DNA of 64,000 nt from Pedobacter antarcticus (GTDB lineage Bacteria > Bacteroidota > Bacteroidia > Sphingobacteriales > Sphingobacteriaceae). The notes under the pieces were generated by a model. That model had not been told where the DNA came from. It made no database searches and was given only the letters and a program-made list of their open reading frames with translations. The stretch covers positions 62,001-126,000 of the forward strand of contig NZ_FONS01000009.1 in the NCBI RefSeq assembly GCF_900112985.1, in the 5' to 3' direction. The first letter of the stretch is position 1, and the number at the start of each line of letters is the position of its first letter. Of this stretch, positions 35,772 to 44,842 are shown piece by piece. The translations under genes were made by a program, and so were the position numbers.

Positions 35772-36395
35772 TTAGCGTTCGATGACTTCTATATCCCTGT
35801 TTTCCACGACTGCAAATTTTTCGATATTGAAGCCTTGTGGGTTGTTGTCAGAGCGAACGGAGTTGACTAGGTAGCCGGAAGTAATTAAGTTACGTCTGGT
35901 TACATTGCTTGACCGAATGATGAATTGTTTTGCATAGGTTCGTACCGCATAAGGATGTGTATCGAAATTGCAGACCACACTATCTACTTCGATGCGTTGC
36001 TGTACATTTCCTGATATAATACGACTGTAATAGCCTTTTTCCGATAAGTCTTTATAGTAGTCGAAGGCACTTTTGTCGGCAAGATTGAATGCCCTGCTCA
36101 TATTGCTTTCTATAGCGTTTTTGTCGGGAGCAAGTGTAAAGAACAGTTCGTGAAAACGTCTGACGTGTTCCCTTGCTTCTACAGGTCGGTTGATGCTCGC
36201 ATCCTGCGATAAGGCAAGCATTAAAGATTTTCCGTTATCCAATACATAGATTTTTTGGCGTTGTTCTTCTGCAAAACGGTAGGACTGCCATACGGCATAT
36301 CCTACCACGCCAATGCAGAGAACCGCAAACACAATGGCATATAATCTTATCTGCCTAAAGCTGTTTTCGATATTTCTTAGCGTTTTAAATTCCAT
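35772..36395 (-). CDS. traK: Conjugative transposon protein TraK
   Basis: 207 aa. N-terminal membrane helix (residues about 18-37, IVFAVLCIGVVGYAVW) and a periplasmic NTF2-like domain, the VirB8-like TraK family. FKTLRNIENSFRQIRLYA at the start is characteristic. Bridges the ATPase side and the outer core. 18 nt downstream of traJ. Confidence 0.93.
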   Translation of the reverse strand: MEFKTLRNIENSFRQIRLYAIVFAVLCIGVVGYAVWQSYRFAEEQRQKIYVLDNGKSLMLALSQDASINRPVEAREHVRRFHELFFTLAPDKNAIESNMSRAFNLADKSAFDYYKDLSEKGYYSRIISGNVQQRIEVDSVVCNFDTHPYAVRTYAKQFIIRSSNVTRRNLITSGYLVNSVRSDNNPQGFNIEKFAVVENRDIEVIER

Positions 36396-36413
36396 TTTTT
36401 TAATGATTTATTG

Positions 36414-37409
36414 TTATTTATTCATCAGTTTACCGCCAATGTTTCCTACTGTAGATCCTGCACCAGCACCTGCAAGGTTTCCTGCCTTCATCGCTGTTTG
36501 ATTTACATTACGAGTAAAGTTTCCTGCACCTCCGGCTTGGATTACCCAACCTGTTACTGTTGGAATTGTGAAGTAGCCAACGATACCGATAATCATAAAG
36601 ATGATGTACACCGTATTGCTTGTATCGGGTATGTAAGTTGGATCGGCAAGCATTGCTATATCCCGTTCTAAAATGAGGGATTGTATTCTTGCCAACATCG
36701 AACTGAACAAATCGGAAACAGGAAGCCACAGGTAAACACTAACATACCTCGTGATCCATTGAGTGAGCGTGGACTGAAATCCGTCCCAAACGGAAATAGC
36801 AAAAGCTATTGGCCCCAGTATCGAAAGGACTATCAGGAAAAATGTTCGTATGGTATCAATAACTAAAGCCGCCGCCTGAAAGAGTATTTCCAATAAATTG
36901 CGAAACCAATCCTTTATTGCTTTCTCTATCTTGTAGGCTTGCCTGTCCATATACATTCCTGCCATTGTACCAACGTCCGATGGCGACCAGCCCAATTCAT
37001 CCAGCTTTTTATCAAACTCTTCGTCTGATGCCATATAGGCGGTTTCGGGATTTCTGACCATTGCTTCGTATTCTAATTGGTCTTTCTGCTGTTGCAGTTT
37101 GTTGAGATCAAGCACCTGGTCTTCGAGTATGGCGTGGGTTCCTGTAACCACCGGACTTAATACTGCATTAATGGTTCCCAACACAATGGTTGGGAAGAAC
37201 ATTATGCAAAGCCCCAAAGCGAACGGACGCAACAACGGGAATACATCGATAGGCTCGGCTCGGCTTAAAGCCTGCCAAACCTTTAATGCTACATAGAACA
37301 ACGCACCCAATCCAGCCAATCCTTTAGCCACAGCCGCCATATCACCAGCAAGTGGCATCATATCATCGTAAAGTGAACGAAGGAGTTCGTGAAGATTATC
37401 CCATTCCAT
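36414..37409 (-). CDS. traJ: Conjugative transposon protein TraJ
   Basis: 331 aa multi-spanning inner-membrane protein (about 5-6 helices), VirB6-like. PFALGLCIMFFPTIVLGTINAVLSP and IRTFFLIVLSILGPIAFAISVWDGFQ are landmarks. The C-terminus is Gly/Ala-rich. Forms part of the inner-membrane pore complex. 2 nt from traI. Confidence 0.93.
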   Translation of the reverse strand: MEWDNLHELLRSLYDDMMPLAGDMAAVAKGLAGLGALFYVALKVWQALSRAEPIDVFPLLRPFALGLCIMFFPTIVLGTINAVLSPVVTGTHAILEDQVLDLNKLQQQKDQLEYEAMVRNPETAYMASDEEFDKKLDELGWSPSDVGTMAGMYMDRQAYKIEKAIKDWFRNLLEILFQAAALVIDTIRTFFLIVLSILGPIAFAISVWDGFQSTLTQWITRYVSVYLWLPVSDLFSSMLARIQSLILERDIAMLADPTYIPDTSNTVYIIFMIIGIVGYFTIPTVTGWVIQAGGAGNFTRNVNQTAMKAGNLAGAGAGSTVGNIGGKLMNK

Positions 37410-37411
37410 TT

Positions 37412-38044
37412 TTACCAGTATTTTTGGTTAGAAGTTCCGTAGAGTTCAAGCACTCTCTGTGCGTCGTTTTTCTTTTTCGCTCTTAGATAGCTTACAGAAA
37501 TGTTCTTATTCGTGTAGTAGCGAACAAGGCTGTGGTAATCCTTAACTTCTTTGTACACACGGTCAATTACATCCATACGTTCTTTATCGTTCAGGGAAAG
37601 ACTTGACGAGGTTATAATCTGCTTCAATTCTTTCAGCAGTTCGGTACTTTCATTGAGCAGTGCCGAATAACCGTTGCCGATTGCAACCAATTCCTGTGGT
37701 GTAAAATTGGGGTCGTTCATCATTTTTCCAAAGTTCTGAACATATATTTCGGACACATCGCCTACCAACAATACGGTTTGCTGTACTTTACGGGCATCTT
37801 TCACAAGGTTGTTGATAGCTTTCAGCTTATCGTAATATTCCTTGCCCTGGTCGTACACTTTCTTCACTTCGTTGAAGTTCTTTACCACATTGCTCACGGT
37901 GGAAGAAGTCTGTATGATTTCGTTCGCACTGTTGATAATTCCTGATGCCAGATTTGCAGGGTCAGTTACTACAAATTGGGCTTTAGCTGACGGTGCTACG
38001 GCGAGCATTAATGCCGTACACACTGTAAAAAAGATTTTTTTCAT
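37412..38044 (-). CDS. traI: Conjugative transposon protein TraI (DUF4141)
   Basis: 210 aa. Signal peptide (residues 1-22, ending AKAQ), then a helical domain with a long coiled coil (NEVKKVYDQGKEYYDKLKAI), VirB5-like. DUF4141 landmarks are FVVTDPANLASGIINSANEI and RYYTNKNISVSYLRAKK. Named here TraI by CTnDOT nomenclature; not the F-plasmid relaxase. Confidence 0.88.
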   Translation of the reverse strand: MKKIFFTVCTALMLAVAPSAKAQFVVTDPANLASGIINSANEIIQTSSTVSNVVKNFNEVKKVYDQGKEYYDKLKAINNLVKDARKVQQTVLLVGDVSEIYVQNFGKMMNDPNFTPQELVAIGNGYSALLNESTELLKELKQIITSSSLSLNDKERMDVIDRVYKEVKDYHSLVRYYTNKNISVSYLRAKKKNDAQRVLELYGTSNQKYW

Positions 38045-38072
38045 TGCTTCTAAATTTTAAAATGTTAATTGA

Positions 38073-40577
38073 TTATTGATTTATTTTGTCACGCCTTTGC
38101 ATTGCGATATGCTTGATGGCGAGTTCTACATTGCCGTCCAGTTCAGCAGCAAGCTGCATCACTTCCATTTTTTCGGTTTCTTCGGTGGTGTAAGCAAGGT
38201 ATTCCTCCAAACTAACTTCGGTGGCATAGACTGCCGAGTGCGTACCACCTAAGCCTATCCAAACCTCTTTGTAAAGTCGGCTTGCATCGTTGTTCATATT
38301 GATAGAAAGTACCTGCCCTTTTTCCTTATCTGTAAGCCCCAACATCGCCTGTATATCATCGAACTTGTTCATATACTTGCGTTGATCTAAGAGGATTTTA
38401 CAGTCAGAGTTATTGATGATACTTTCTTTGACGATGGGCGATTGGATAATATCATCGACCTCTTGCGTTACGACAATCGCTTCTCCGAAGAATTTGCGAA
38501 CAGTCTTAAAGAGGTACTTGATGTATTCTGCCATTCCTTCTTTGGCAATCGCTTTCCAAGCCTCTTCAATTAAGATGAGTTTGCGAATACCTTTCAGCCT
38601 ACGCATCTTGTTAATGAAGACTTCCATAATGATAATGGTAACTATGGGAAAGAGGATTTTGTGGTCTTTAATCGCATCAATTTCAAATACGATAAAACGC
38701 TTACTCAACAAGTCTAACTGCTTATCAGAGTTTAACAGATAATCATACTCACCACCTTTGTAGTAGGGTTCGAGTACGTTCAGGAAATTGGCAATGTCAA
38801 AGTCTTTCTCCCTTACCTGTTTTTCTTCGAGTACCTTTCGGTAATCGCCTTTTACATACTCATAGAAGCCGTTGAATGATGGGTAAACATCTTCTTGTTT
38901 GATGCGTTCGATATAGCCTGATACAGCATTTGATAATGCTACTTCTTCTGAGCGAGTTGGTGGTTCATCATCACGTTTCCAAAGCGTCAATATCAAAGTC
39001 TTGACACTTTCACGCTTCTCAATATCGAACACGCCATCATCGGTATAGAAAGGATTAAAAGCAATCGGATTATCTTCGGTATAGGTGAAGTAAACACCGT
39101 CTTCGCCTTTGGTTTTACCTTTGATGAGTTCGCATAATCCTTGATAAGAATTACCAGTGTCAACAAGCAAAACGTGAGCGCCTTGTTCGTAATACTGTCG
39201 TACCATATGGTTTGTGAAGAAAGATTTACCAGAACCTGATGGACCGAGTATGAACTTATTACGATTGGTAATAATTCCACGTTTCATCGGCAAATCTGAA
39301 ATATCCAAATGGATAGGCTTCCCCGTTAATCGGTCAGCCATTTTTATCCCGAATGGCGATGGTGAATTATGGTAATTGGTTTCTTCTGTAAAAAAGCACA
39401 AAGCTGGCTCTATGAACGTGTAAAAGCTTTCCTCACTCGGAAAATCGCCAGCATTGCCCGGCATTCCTGCCCAATACAAAGTAGCTACGTCTGTAGTGTT
39501 ATGACGTGGCTTGCATTCCATTAAAGCCAAAGCACTACCGCAATCATTCTTCAACTGTTTCAGTTCAGTAGGGTCTTCCGACCACGCCATAATGTTGAAG
39601 TGTGCCCTTACGGAAGATAGACCAAACGAATGTGCTTCATTGAGGTACTTTTCTATCCACTCTTTGTTGATTTGGTTGGCACGGCTGTAACGAGCCAGTG
39701 AGTGCATATTCCTTGCGGACTTCTCAAACTTTTGTAGATTGGCTTCGCTGTTATCCAAAAATAAATATTGGTTGTAAATGTGGTTGCAGTTTAACAACAA
39801 GCCCACAGGTGCGGCGAATGACAAACGGCAATCGCTACGGTCGGTAGATAGCTTTTCAAAACGGGTATCAGCCGATACCGTTCCGGGTAAATCGTCAGTA
39901 TCGGATAAAGTGTGCAGGCTCAACCTTTTGTTCCCGATACGGACTTCTTCTGTTCCGAGTGCGATGTCCTGCATCGGTGTTCCGGCTTCCCTCGAAAGGG
40001 TAAGGTACTGTTCCAGCAATCCCTGTTTTTCGTCCGTACCGATAATATCTTCTTCGGTCAGGCGTTTTAGGGTTACAAAACCGCTATCGTTTACGATACG
40101 TTCAAACTGTGCCACCGCTTCCATAAAACGGTGTATCGTTTCCTTGTTCCTGATTTCCTTTGGTATTATTGAACCTTTGCAAAGTGATGAAAAATTACTT
40201 TGCAAACGCATACGCTCTTTGGTTGTCTTGGTTAAAAAGAGATAGCAGTAATGATTTAAAAACGGTCGCTCATTGAAATGGCGTTGATAAGATTTAGCCA
40301 AAAAACTCTGGTCTTCTATTGCCAAATCGGGAGCGTAACTTTCTTTGATGTACCAATCCTGTTTGTGGATGATCGTAAAATCCGGCAAAGTCTTGATAGC
40401 TTTGTGCCAGGCGGAATGAATGGCCTCATATTCCGCAGAGGCTACCGTAAATAGTTCCGGTAAACGCACTTCAAAACAGGCGGTAATGTCTGCATCTTTG
40501 GAAAGAATGCAGTTGTTTTCTACTGCCAGCAAAGGAAACTTGCTTTCCAATGTGGTGGTCTTTGCTACATTTCTCAT
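38073..40577 (-). CDS. traG: Conjugation ATPase TraG (VirB4 family)
   Basis: 834 aa. Walker A GPSGSGKS at residues 445-452 and a Walker B-like LILIEEAW about 660. N-terminal TraG_N/TraC domain starting around SKFPLLAVENNCILSKDADITACFEV. Powers assembly of and transport through the mating channel. Overlaps traF by 4 nt. Confidence 0.95.
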   Translation of the reverse strand: MRNVAKTTTLESKFPLLAVENNCILSKDADITACFEVRLPELFTVASAEYEAIHSAWHKAIKTLPDFTIIHKQDWYIKESYAPDLAIEDQSFLAKSYQRHFNERPFLNHYCYLFLTKTTKERMRLQSNFSSLCKGSIIPKEIRNKETIHRFMEAVAQFERIVNDSGFVTLKRLTEEDIIGTDEKQGLLEQYLTLSREAGTPMQDIALGTEEVRIGNKRLSLHTLSDTDDLPGTVSADTRFEKLSTDRSDCRLSFAAPVGLLLNCNHIYNQYLFLDNSEANLQKFEKSARNMHSLARYSRANQINKEWIEKYLNEAHSFGLSSVRAHFNIMAWSEDPTELKQLKNDCGSALALMECKPRHNTTDVATLYWAGMPGNAGDFPSEESFYTFIEPALCFFTEETNYHNSPSPFGIKMADRLTGKPIHLDISDLPMKRGIITNRNKFILGPSGSGKSFFTNHMVRQYYEQGAHVLLVDTGNSYQGLCELIKGKTKGEDGVYFTYTEDNPIAFNPFYTDDGVFDIEKRESVKTLILTLWKRDDEPPTRSEEVALSNAVSGYIERIKQEDVYPSFNGFYEYVKGDYRKVLEEKQVREKDFDIANFLNVLEPYYKGGEYDYLLNSDKQLDLLSKRFIVFEIDAIKDHKILFPIVTIIIMEVFINKMRRLKGIRKLILIEEAWKAIAKEGMAEYIKYLFKTVRKFFGEAIVVTQEVDDIIQSPIVKESIINNSDCKILLDQRKYMNKFDDIQAMLGLTDKEKGQVLSINMNNDASRLYKEVWIGLGGTHSAVYATEVSLEEYLAYTTEETEKMEVMQLAAELDGNVELAIKHIAMQRRDKINQ

Positions 40578-40906
40578 ACGGCATTCTGTTTAGAAGTGAA
40601 TTTTAAATAGCGGTGTACAGGCTTGCGACAGATGATGTAACGGGGATGCCGTTTATTGGCGGTTATCTTCATCAATCCGTGTTCGCCATATTTCCTATTC
40701 AGTGAAAAGGTTTGCCATACAATGAGCGAAGCTCCGCCTGCTCCGAGGAACAGGCAGATGTAAGAGTTTACGCCTGCCATATACAGTATCATCACGAGGA
40801 TAAGCGTACCGAGCAGCCCACCTGCGAAAATGAATAGGTATTGTGCTTTCAACCCTTTAAATTCTACCGTCCTGCCAATGCCTTTGTTTATGTTGTAACT
40901 GTTCAT
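40574..40906 (-). CDS. traF: Conjugative transposon protein TraF (DUF4133)
   Basis: 110 aa from the Met at 40906 (MNSYNINKGIGRTVEFKGLK). This start is preferred because a longer frame would overlap traE. Two membrane helices (about residues 26-48 and 53-70) and the ITANKRHPRYI tail of DUF4133, VirB3-like. Translationally coupled to traG. Confidence 0.9.
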   Translation of the reverse strand: MNSYNINKGIGRTVEFKGLKAQYLFIFAGGLLGTLILVMILYMAGVNSYICLFLGAGGASLIVWQTFSLNRKYGEHGLMKITANKRHPRYIICRKPVHRYLKFTSKQNAV

Positions 40907-40917
40907 AAAGCAAAGGA

Positions 40918-41223
40918 TTAAAGGAAGAATGAACGCAGGATGGTAGCCGCCACGATTAAGAAGATACACGCACCGAACCAGCTCGCCGCAGTTTTCGATG
41001 TGTCGGGGTCGCCCGAACTGAATTTGTTGTACACCTTAACGCCTCCTATGAGCCCAACCACCGCACCGATGGCGTAGATTAATTGGGTTGCGGGGTCGAA
41101 ATAGCTTGTTACCATTTGGGTAGCTTCGTTGATACCGGCCGAACCGTTTCCCTGTGCGAACGCATAAATTCCTGACAGCATAGCTACGGCTGCCAGCAAA
41201 ACTTTTTTTCTCTGTTTTTCCAT
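40918..41223 (-). CDS. traE: Conjugative transposon protein TraE (DUF4134)
   Basis: 101 aa. Signal sequence (residues 1-23, ending YAFAQ), a helix with ATQLIYAIGAVVGLIGGVKVYNKFSSGDPD, and a C-terminal hydrophobic helix. VirB2-like pilin or channel subunit. First gene of the minus-strand transfer run; its own promoter probably lies in 41224-41391, next to divergent metal cargo. In related elements traD is directly upstream, so the cargo has separated the two. Confidence 0.92.
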   Translation of the reverse strand: MEKQRKKVLLAAVAMLSGIYAFAQGNGSAGINEATQMVTSYFDPATQLIYAIGAVVGLIGGVKVYNKFSSGDPDTSKTAASWFGACIFLIVAATILRSFFL

Positions 41224-41313
41224 AATTGAAACACATTAATTTGTTACTGTTTATCCCGCACCTTGCGGGCTTTCAAGACAAAGATGTTTCAGAAATGAAG
41301 GCGTTATAACAAA

Positions 41314-41349
41314 GTGGCAGTCAGTGGAATTGTTTGGCGGTGAGTGGCG
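41314..41349. repeat. TGGCAGT-family repeat upstream of traE
   Basis: Contains GTGGCAGTCAGTGG, TGTTTGGCGG and TGAGTGGCG in a row. The same words occur in front of mobA (47039-47072) and, inverted, in front of mobC (50511-50542). Candidate shared regulatory or nucleoprotein site. Confidence 0.5.
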
Positions 41350-41384
41350 TTATAGAGATGGAAAAAAGAGGATATATATATTTA

Positions 41385-41411
41385 TTGGACAATGTTTATT
41401 TACTATCTTCG
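41385..41411 (+). promoter_or_regulatory. Promoter abutting the Cys-rich protein gene
   Basis: TATCTTCG (41404-41411) is one mismatch from TAnnTTTG and lies 4 nt before the ATG at 41416. A TTG is at 41385-41387 (16-nt spacing, shorter than ideal). Transcription would begin at or near the start codon. Confidence 0.5.
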
Positions 41412-41415
41412 CAAA

Positions 41416-41727
41416 ATGAAATTTATATCTTTAATATTAGCCGTTTATGTATTGCTGTTATCAGCAGTACCGACTTTTATTGAGGATAAATGTATGCAGG
41501 AGCATACAACCGAGCAAGGACAAAACGGACAGGAAGACCAAGATTGCAATAAGGGTTGTTGTTCGCCTTTTTTTAGCTGTAATACCTGTACGGGATTTGT
41601 TTTAATTACTTTTCATTTTTCGGTTACACATTCAGTAAAAGAACCCCAAAGAAAATTAGGAACAATGCCAACACCGCCTGTTTCTGATTTTCCCTTTTCC
41701 GTTTGGCATCCCCCACAGCTTGTTTAA
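41416..41727 (+). CDS. Small secreted Cys-rich protein with FSxWxPP tail
   Basis: 103 aa from the ATG at 41416 (MKFISLILAVYVLL); an upstream in-frame Met would overlap the promoter. Signal peptide to about residue 19, then acidic/Gln-rich segment and a Cys cluster (CNKGCCSPFFSCNTC). The C-terminus FPFSVWHPPQLV resembles the end of the protein at 56216-56599 (FSIWQPPKIS). It sits 86 nt before a TonB receptor, so it may bind metal or heme outside the cell. Function unknown. Confidence 0.75.
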   Translation: MKFISLILAVYVLLLSAVPTFIEDKCMQEHTTEQGQNGQEDQDCNKGCCSPFFSCNTCTGFVLITFHFSVTHSVKEPQRKLGTMPTPPVSDFPFSVWHPPQLV

Positions 41728-41812
41728 TATGTAGTGCCTTCAGCACAGTTTATTACCTGCGGTGCATAGCACCGCTATCATTCATTTATTCATATTAAGC
41801 ATCATTTTTACA

Positions 41813-43984
41813 ATGAAAAAAATACTCATTTTGTCATTTTTTATGGCACTAAACCTTTGTGTATATGCACAAAATACGTTCAAAGCTGTAATTAAAGACA
41901 GTGAAAAAAAAGAGCTTTTAATGGGCGTAACCGCACAGGTTACGGGAACTACAATCGCAACAACTTCAGATGAAAACGGACAAATCATATTAACAGGTAT
42001 TCCAAACGGTTTGCAGGAAATTCAATTTAGTTATGTTGGTTTTGCCCAACGTACCGACAGCTTTAATTTTCCGTTAAAAGATACAACCCCGATTGAAATC
42101 CTACTTTCTGAACAATCGGAAGATTTGGAAGAAATCGTTATTTCATCAACAAGAAGTACAAGAACTATCCAAAATATCCCTACAAGAATTGAATTTATCG
42201 GAGGTGAAGAATTGGACGAAAAAGGCAATATGAAAGCAGGGGATATTCGTATGCTTTTGAGTGAGAGTACAGGTATTCATGTACAAACTACATCGCCCAC
42301 AAGTGCCAACGCAAGTATTCGTATTCAAGGGCTTGACGGACGATATACGCAAATCTTAAAAGACGGTTTCCCGATTTATTCGGGTGCTTCAAGTGGGTTA
42401 GGTTTGTTGCAAATCCCACCCCTTGACTTAAAGCAGGTGGAAGTTATCAAAGGTTCAACTTCCACGCTGTATGGTGGTGGAGCAATAGCAGGTCTGGTCA
42501 ATCTGATTTCCAAAACACCAACGGAAGAAAGGGATTTACGCTTTCATTTAAACGGAACATCAGGCAGAGGTTTAGACATCAACGGTTTTTACGGACAGAA
42601 GTTTAAGAAAATCGGAACGACAATATTTGCTTCGCATAATCGCAACGGAGCTTACGACCCTGCAAAAATCGGGCTTTCTGCAATTCCCCAATTTGAAAGG
42701 TATGTACTGAACCCTAAATTATTTGTTTACTTCAATGATAAAACAAAAATGAACTTTGGTATTAACACCACCATTGAAAACCGTTTGGGTGGCGATATGC
42801 TCTACATCAAAGGCAAAGGAGATAACACCCATCAATATTTTGAAGAAAACAAAACACAGCGTTATTCCACTCAATTTGTTTTTGACCATACTGTAAACGA
42901 AAACAGTTTTGTACAATTCAAAAACAGCGTAAGTTATTTTAACCGCAATACGGCTATTCCGAATTACGAATTTGAGGGAACGCAGACCGCTACTTTTACG
43001 GAAGCAAGCTATACGCACAGCAAAGAAAAATCGGAATGGGTAACAGGCGTTAATATTTGGACTGATAATTTTAAAGAAAAACAGATTACTGCATTTCCGT
43101 TGAGGGATTATACTCATACCACATTCGGGGCTTTCGTTCAAAATTCTTTTAAGGCTACCGATTGGCTTCAATTGGAAGCAGGTTTAAGGACGGATTATGT
43201 GATTGATTATGGAGCTGTTTTTTTGCCAAGAGTATCGGCATTGTTTAAGATTGCAAATGGATTGACTTCACGTGTCGGGGGCGGATTTGGCTACAAAACA
43301 CCAACCATTTTTACCGAAGAAAGCGAACGCATACAATATCAAAACGTAATGCCTATTAACGATAAAACCAATAAATTAGAAAGGAGCTACGGAGCAAATG
43401 CAGACATCAACTACCGTACTAATATAGGCGATGATTGGACATTCAGCATAAACCAATTGTTTTTTTATACTTATCTGGATAATCCTTTGTTGCTTCAAAA
43501 TCCATCTGCTAATCTTTATCAGTTCATCAATTCATCGGGCTACATTCATACTAAAGGAACAGAAACCAACGTAAAAATAGGATATGATGATTTGAAACTG
43601 TTTCTGGGCTACACCTTTACCGATACCCGATTGATTGAAAACGGAACAACTACCGAAAATCCATTAACCCCAAAACACCGTATTAACTCTGTACTGATGT
43701 ATGAAATTGAGGATAAATGGAAGATTGGTTTAGAAGCCTATTATTTCAGTCCGCAAAAGCTCAATGACGGAACAATAGGAAACGATTATTGGACCTGTGG
43801 CTTTATGGCTGAAAAGATTTGGGAAAGATTTTCTTTATATATCAACTTTGAAAACTTCCTTGATACAAGACAGACACGTTTTGATAACATTTATACAGGT
43901 ACTATAACCAACCCTGTTTTTAAAGATATTTATTCACCATTGGACGGATTTGTAATTAACGGAGGAATAAAATTTAAACTTTAA
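41813..43984 (+). CDS. TonB-dependent receptor (metal cargo)
   Basis: 723 aa from the ATG at 41813 (MKKILILSFFMALNL), giving a signal peptide ending YAQ. N-terminal carboxypeptidase-D-like domain (SYVGFAQRTD), plug domain (TRIEFIGGEELDEKGNMKAGDIRMLL split around IRIQGLDGRYTQILKDG), then a 22-strand barrel ending in GGIKFKL. Takes up a substrate across the outer membrane with TonB. Its downstream neighbour is a CDF transporter 3 nt away, so a metal or metallophore is likely; no ligand can be named. Confidence 0.92.
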   Translation: MKKILILSFFMALNLCVYAQNTFKAVIKDSEKKELLMGVTAQVTGTTIATTSDENGQIILTGIPNGLQEIQFSYVGFAQRTDSFNFPLKDTTPIEILLSEQSEDLEEIVISSTRSTRTIQNIPTRIEFIGGEELDEKGNMKAGDIRMLLSESTGIHVQTTSPTSANASIRIQGLDGRYTQILKDGFPIYSGASSGLGLLQIPPLDLKQVEVIKGSTSTLYGGGAIAGLVNLISKTPTEERDLRFHLNGTSGRGLDINGFYGQKFKKIGTTIFASHNRNGAYDPAKIGLSAIPQFERYVLNPKLFVYFNDKTKMNFGINTTIENRLGGDMLYIKGKGDNTHQYFEENKTQRYSTQFVFDHTVNENSFVQFKNSVSYFNRNTAIPNYEFEGTQTATFTEASYTHSKEKSEWVTGVNIWTDNFKEKQITAFPLRDYTHTTFGAFVQNSFKATDWLQLEAGLRTDYVIDYGAVFLPRVSALFKIANGLTSRVGGGFGYKTPTIFTEESERIQYQNVMPINDKTNKLERSYGANADINYRTNIGDDWTFSINQLFFYTYLDNPLLLQNPSANLYQFINSSGYIHTKGTETNVKIGYDDLKLFLGYTFTDTRLIENGTTTENPLTPKHRINSVLMYEIEDKWKIGLEAYYFSPQKLNDGTIGNDYWTCGFMAEKIWERFSLYINFENFLDTRQTRFDNIYTGTITNPVFKDIYSPLDGFVINGGIKFKL

Positions 43985-43987
43985 AAG

Positions 43988-44782
43988 ATGAACAAAACAA
44001 TATTCAATATTACAAAAATGGATTGCCCAAGTGAGGAGCAGTTAATCCGTATGAAACTGCAAAACTTTGATACGGTAAAATCATTAGAGTTTGATATTCC
44101 AAACAGAAAGCTGAACGTTTATCACAATGGAAATCCCGACCCGATTTTAACGGCTTTGGGAACACTAAACCTGAATACTACATTGATTTCAACTGAAGAA
44201 AGCAATGCAATTTTTGAAACAGATACAAATAATAACCAACGGAAACTACTTTGGACTGTACTGATTATTAATTTCGTTTTCTTTGGATTGGAAATGGTGT
44301 TTGGCATTTTTTCCAATTCAATGGGTTTGGTAGCTGATAGTTTGGATATGCTTGCGGACAGTATCGTTTATGCTTTGGCTTTATTCGCTGTGGGTGGAAC
44401 AATAGCAAGGAAAAACAACATCGCCAAATTTGCAGGGTACTTTCAAATCCTATTGGCTGTTATTGGTTTTGTTGAAGTTATCAGGCGTTTTTTAGGCTTT
44501 GAAAAAATGCCCGATTTTCAAACTATGATTATCGTTTCTGTTTTGGCACTAATGGCAAATATATTTTGTCTTTACCTGTTGCAAAAGAACAAAAGCAAAG
44601 AAGCCCACATACAGGCAACTATGATTTTTACATCAAACGATGTTATTATCAATTCGGGTGTTATCGTTGCAGGGCTTTTGGTTCATTGGCTCAATTCAAG
44701 CTATCCCGATTTGATTATCGGAGCAATTGTATTCTTAGTTGTGGCAAGGGGGGCATACAGAATATTGAAGTTGGCGAAATGA
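43988..44782 (+). CDS. CDF-type cation transporter with MDCPSEE N-terminal domain
   Basis: 264 aa. Residues 1-70 form a ferredoxin-like metal-binding domain with MDCPSEEQLIRMKL (Cys13, Glu16/17), as in N-termini of Zn/Cd ATPases. The CDF domain follows (SNSMGLVADSLDMLADS); the usual HxxxD in helix 2 is D120-xxx-D124, and in helix 5 the usual His is Phe (FTSND), leaving Asp. It lacks the C-terminal cytoplasmic domain. Presumed Zn/Cd exporter, possibly with altered selectivity. 3 nt after the receptor gene. Confidence 0.85.
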   Translation: MNKTIFNITKMDCPSEEQLIRMKLQNFDTVKSLEFDIPNRKLNVYHNGNPDPILTALGTLNLNTTLISTEESNAIFETDTNNNQRKLLWTVLIINFVFFGLEMVFGIFSNSMGLVADSLDMLADSIVYALALFAVGGTIARKNNIAKFAGYFQILLAVIGFVEVIRRFLGFEKMPDFQTMIIVSVLALMANIFCLYLLQKNKSKEAHIQATMIFTSNDVIINSGVIVAGLLVHWLNSSYPDLIIGAIVFLVVARGAYRILKLAK

Positions 44783-44794
44783 GTGAGAAAAAAT

Positions 44795-44830
44795 TGAGCC
44801 TGAAAAACTAAATTTCAGGCTCATTTAAAA
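44795..44830. terminator. Terminator after CDF transporter
   Basis: TGAGCCTGAAA (44795-44805) and TTTCAGGCTCA (44813-44823), perfect 11-bp stem and 7-nt loop, then TTT. It lies between convergent genes (CDF and traD) and probably serves both. Confidence 0.88.
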
Positions 44831-44842
44831 TCTTCTATTTTT

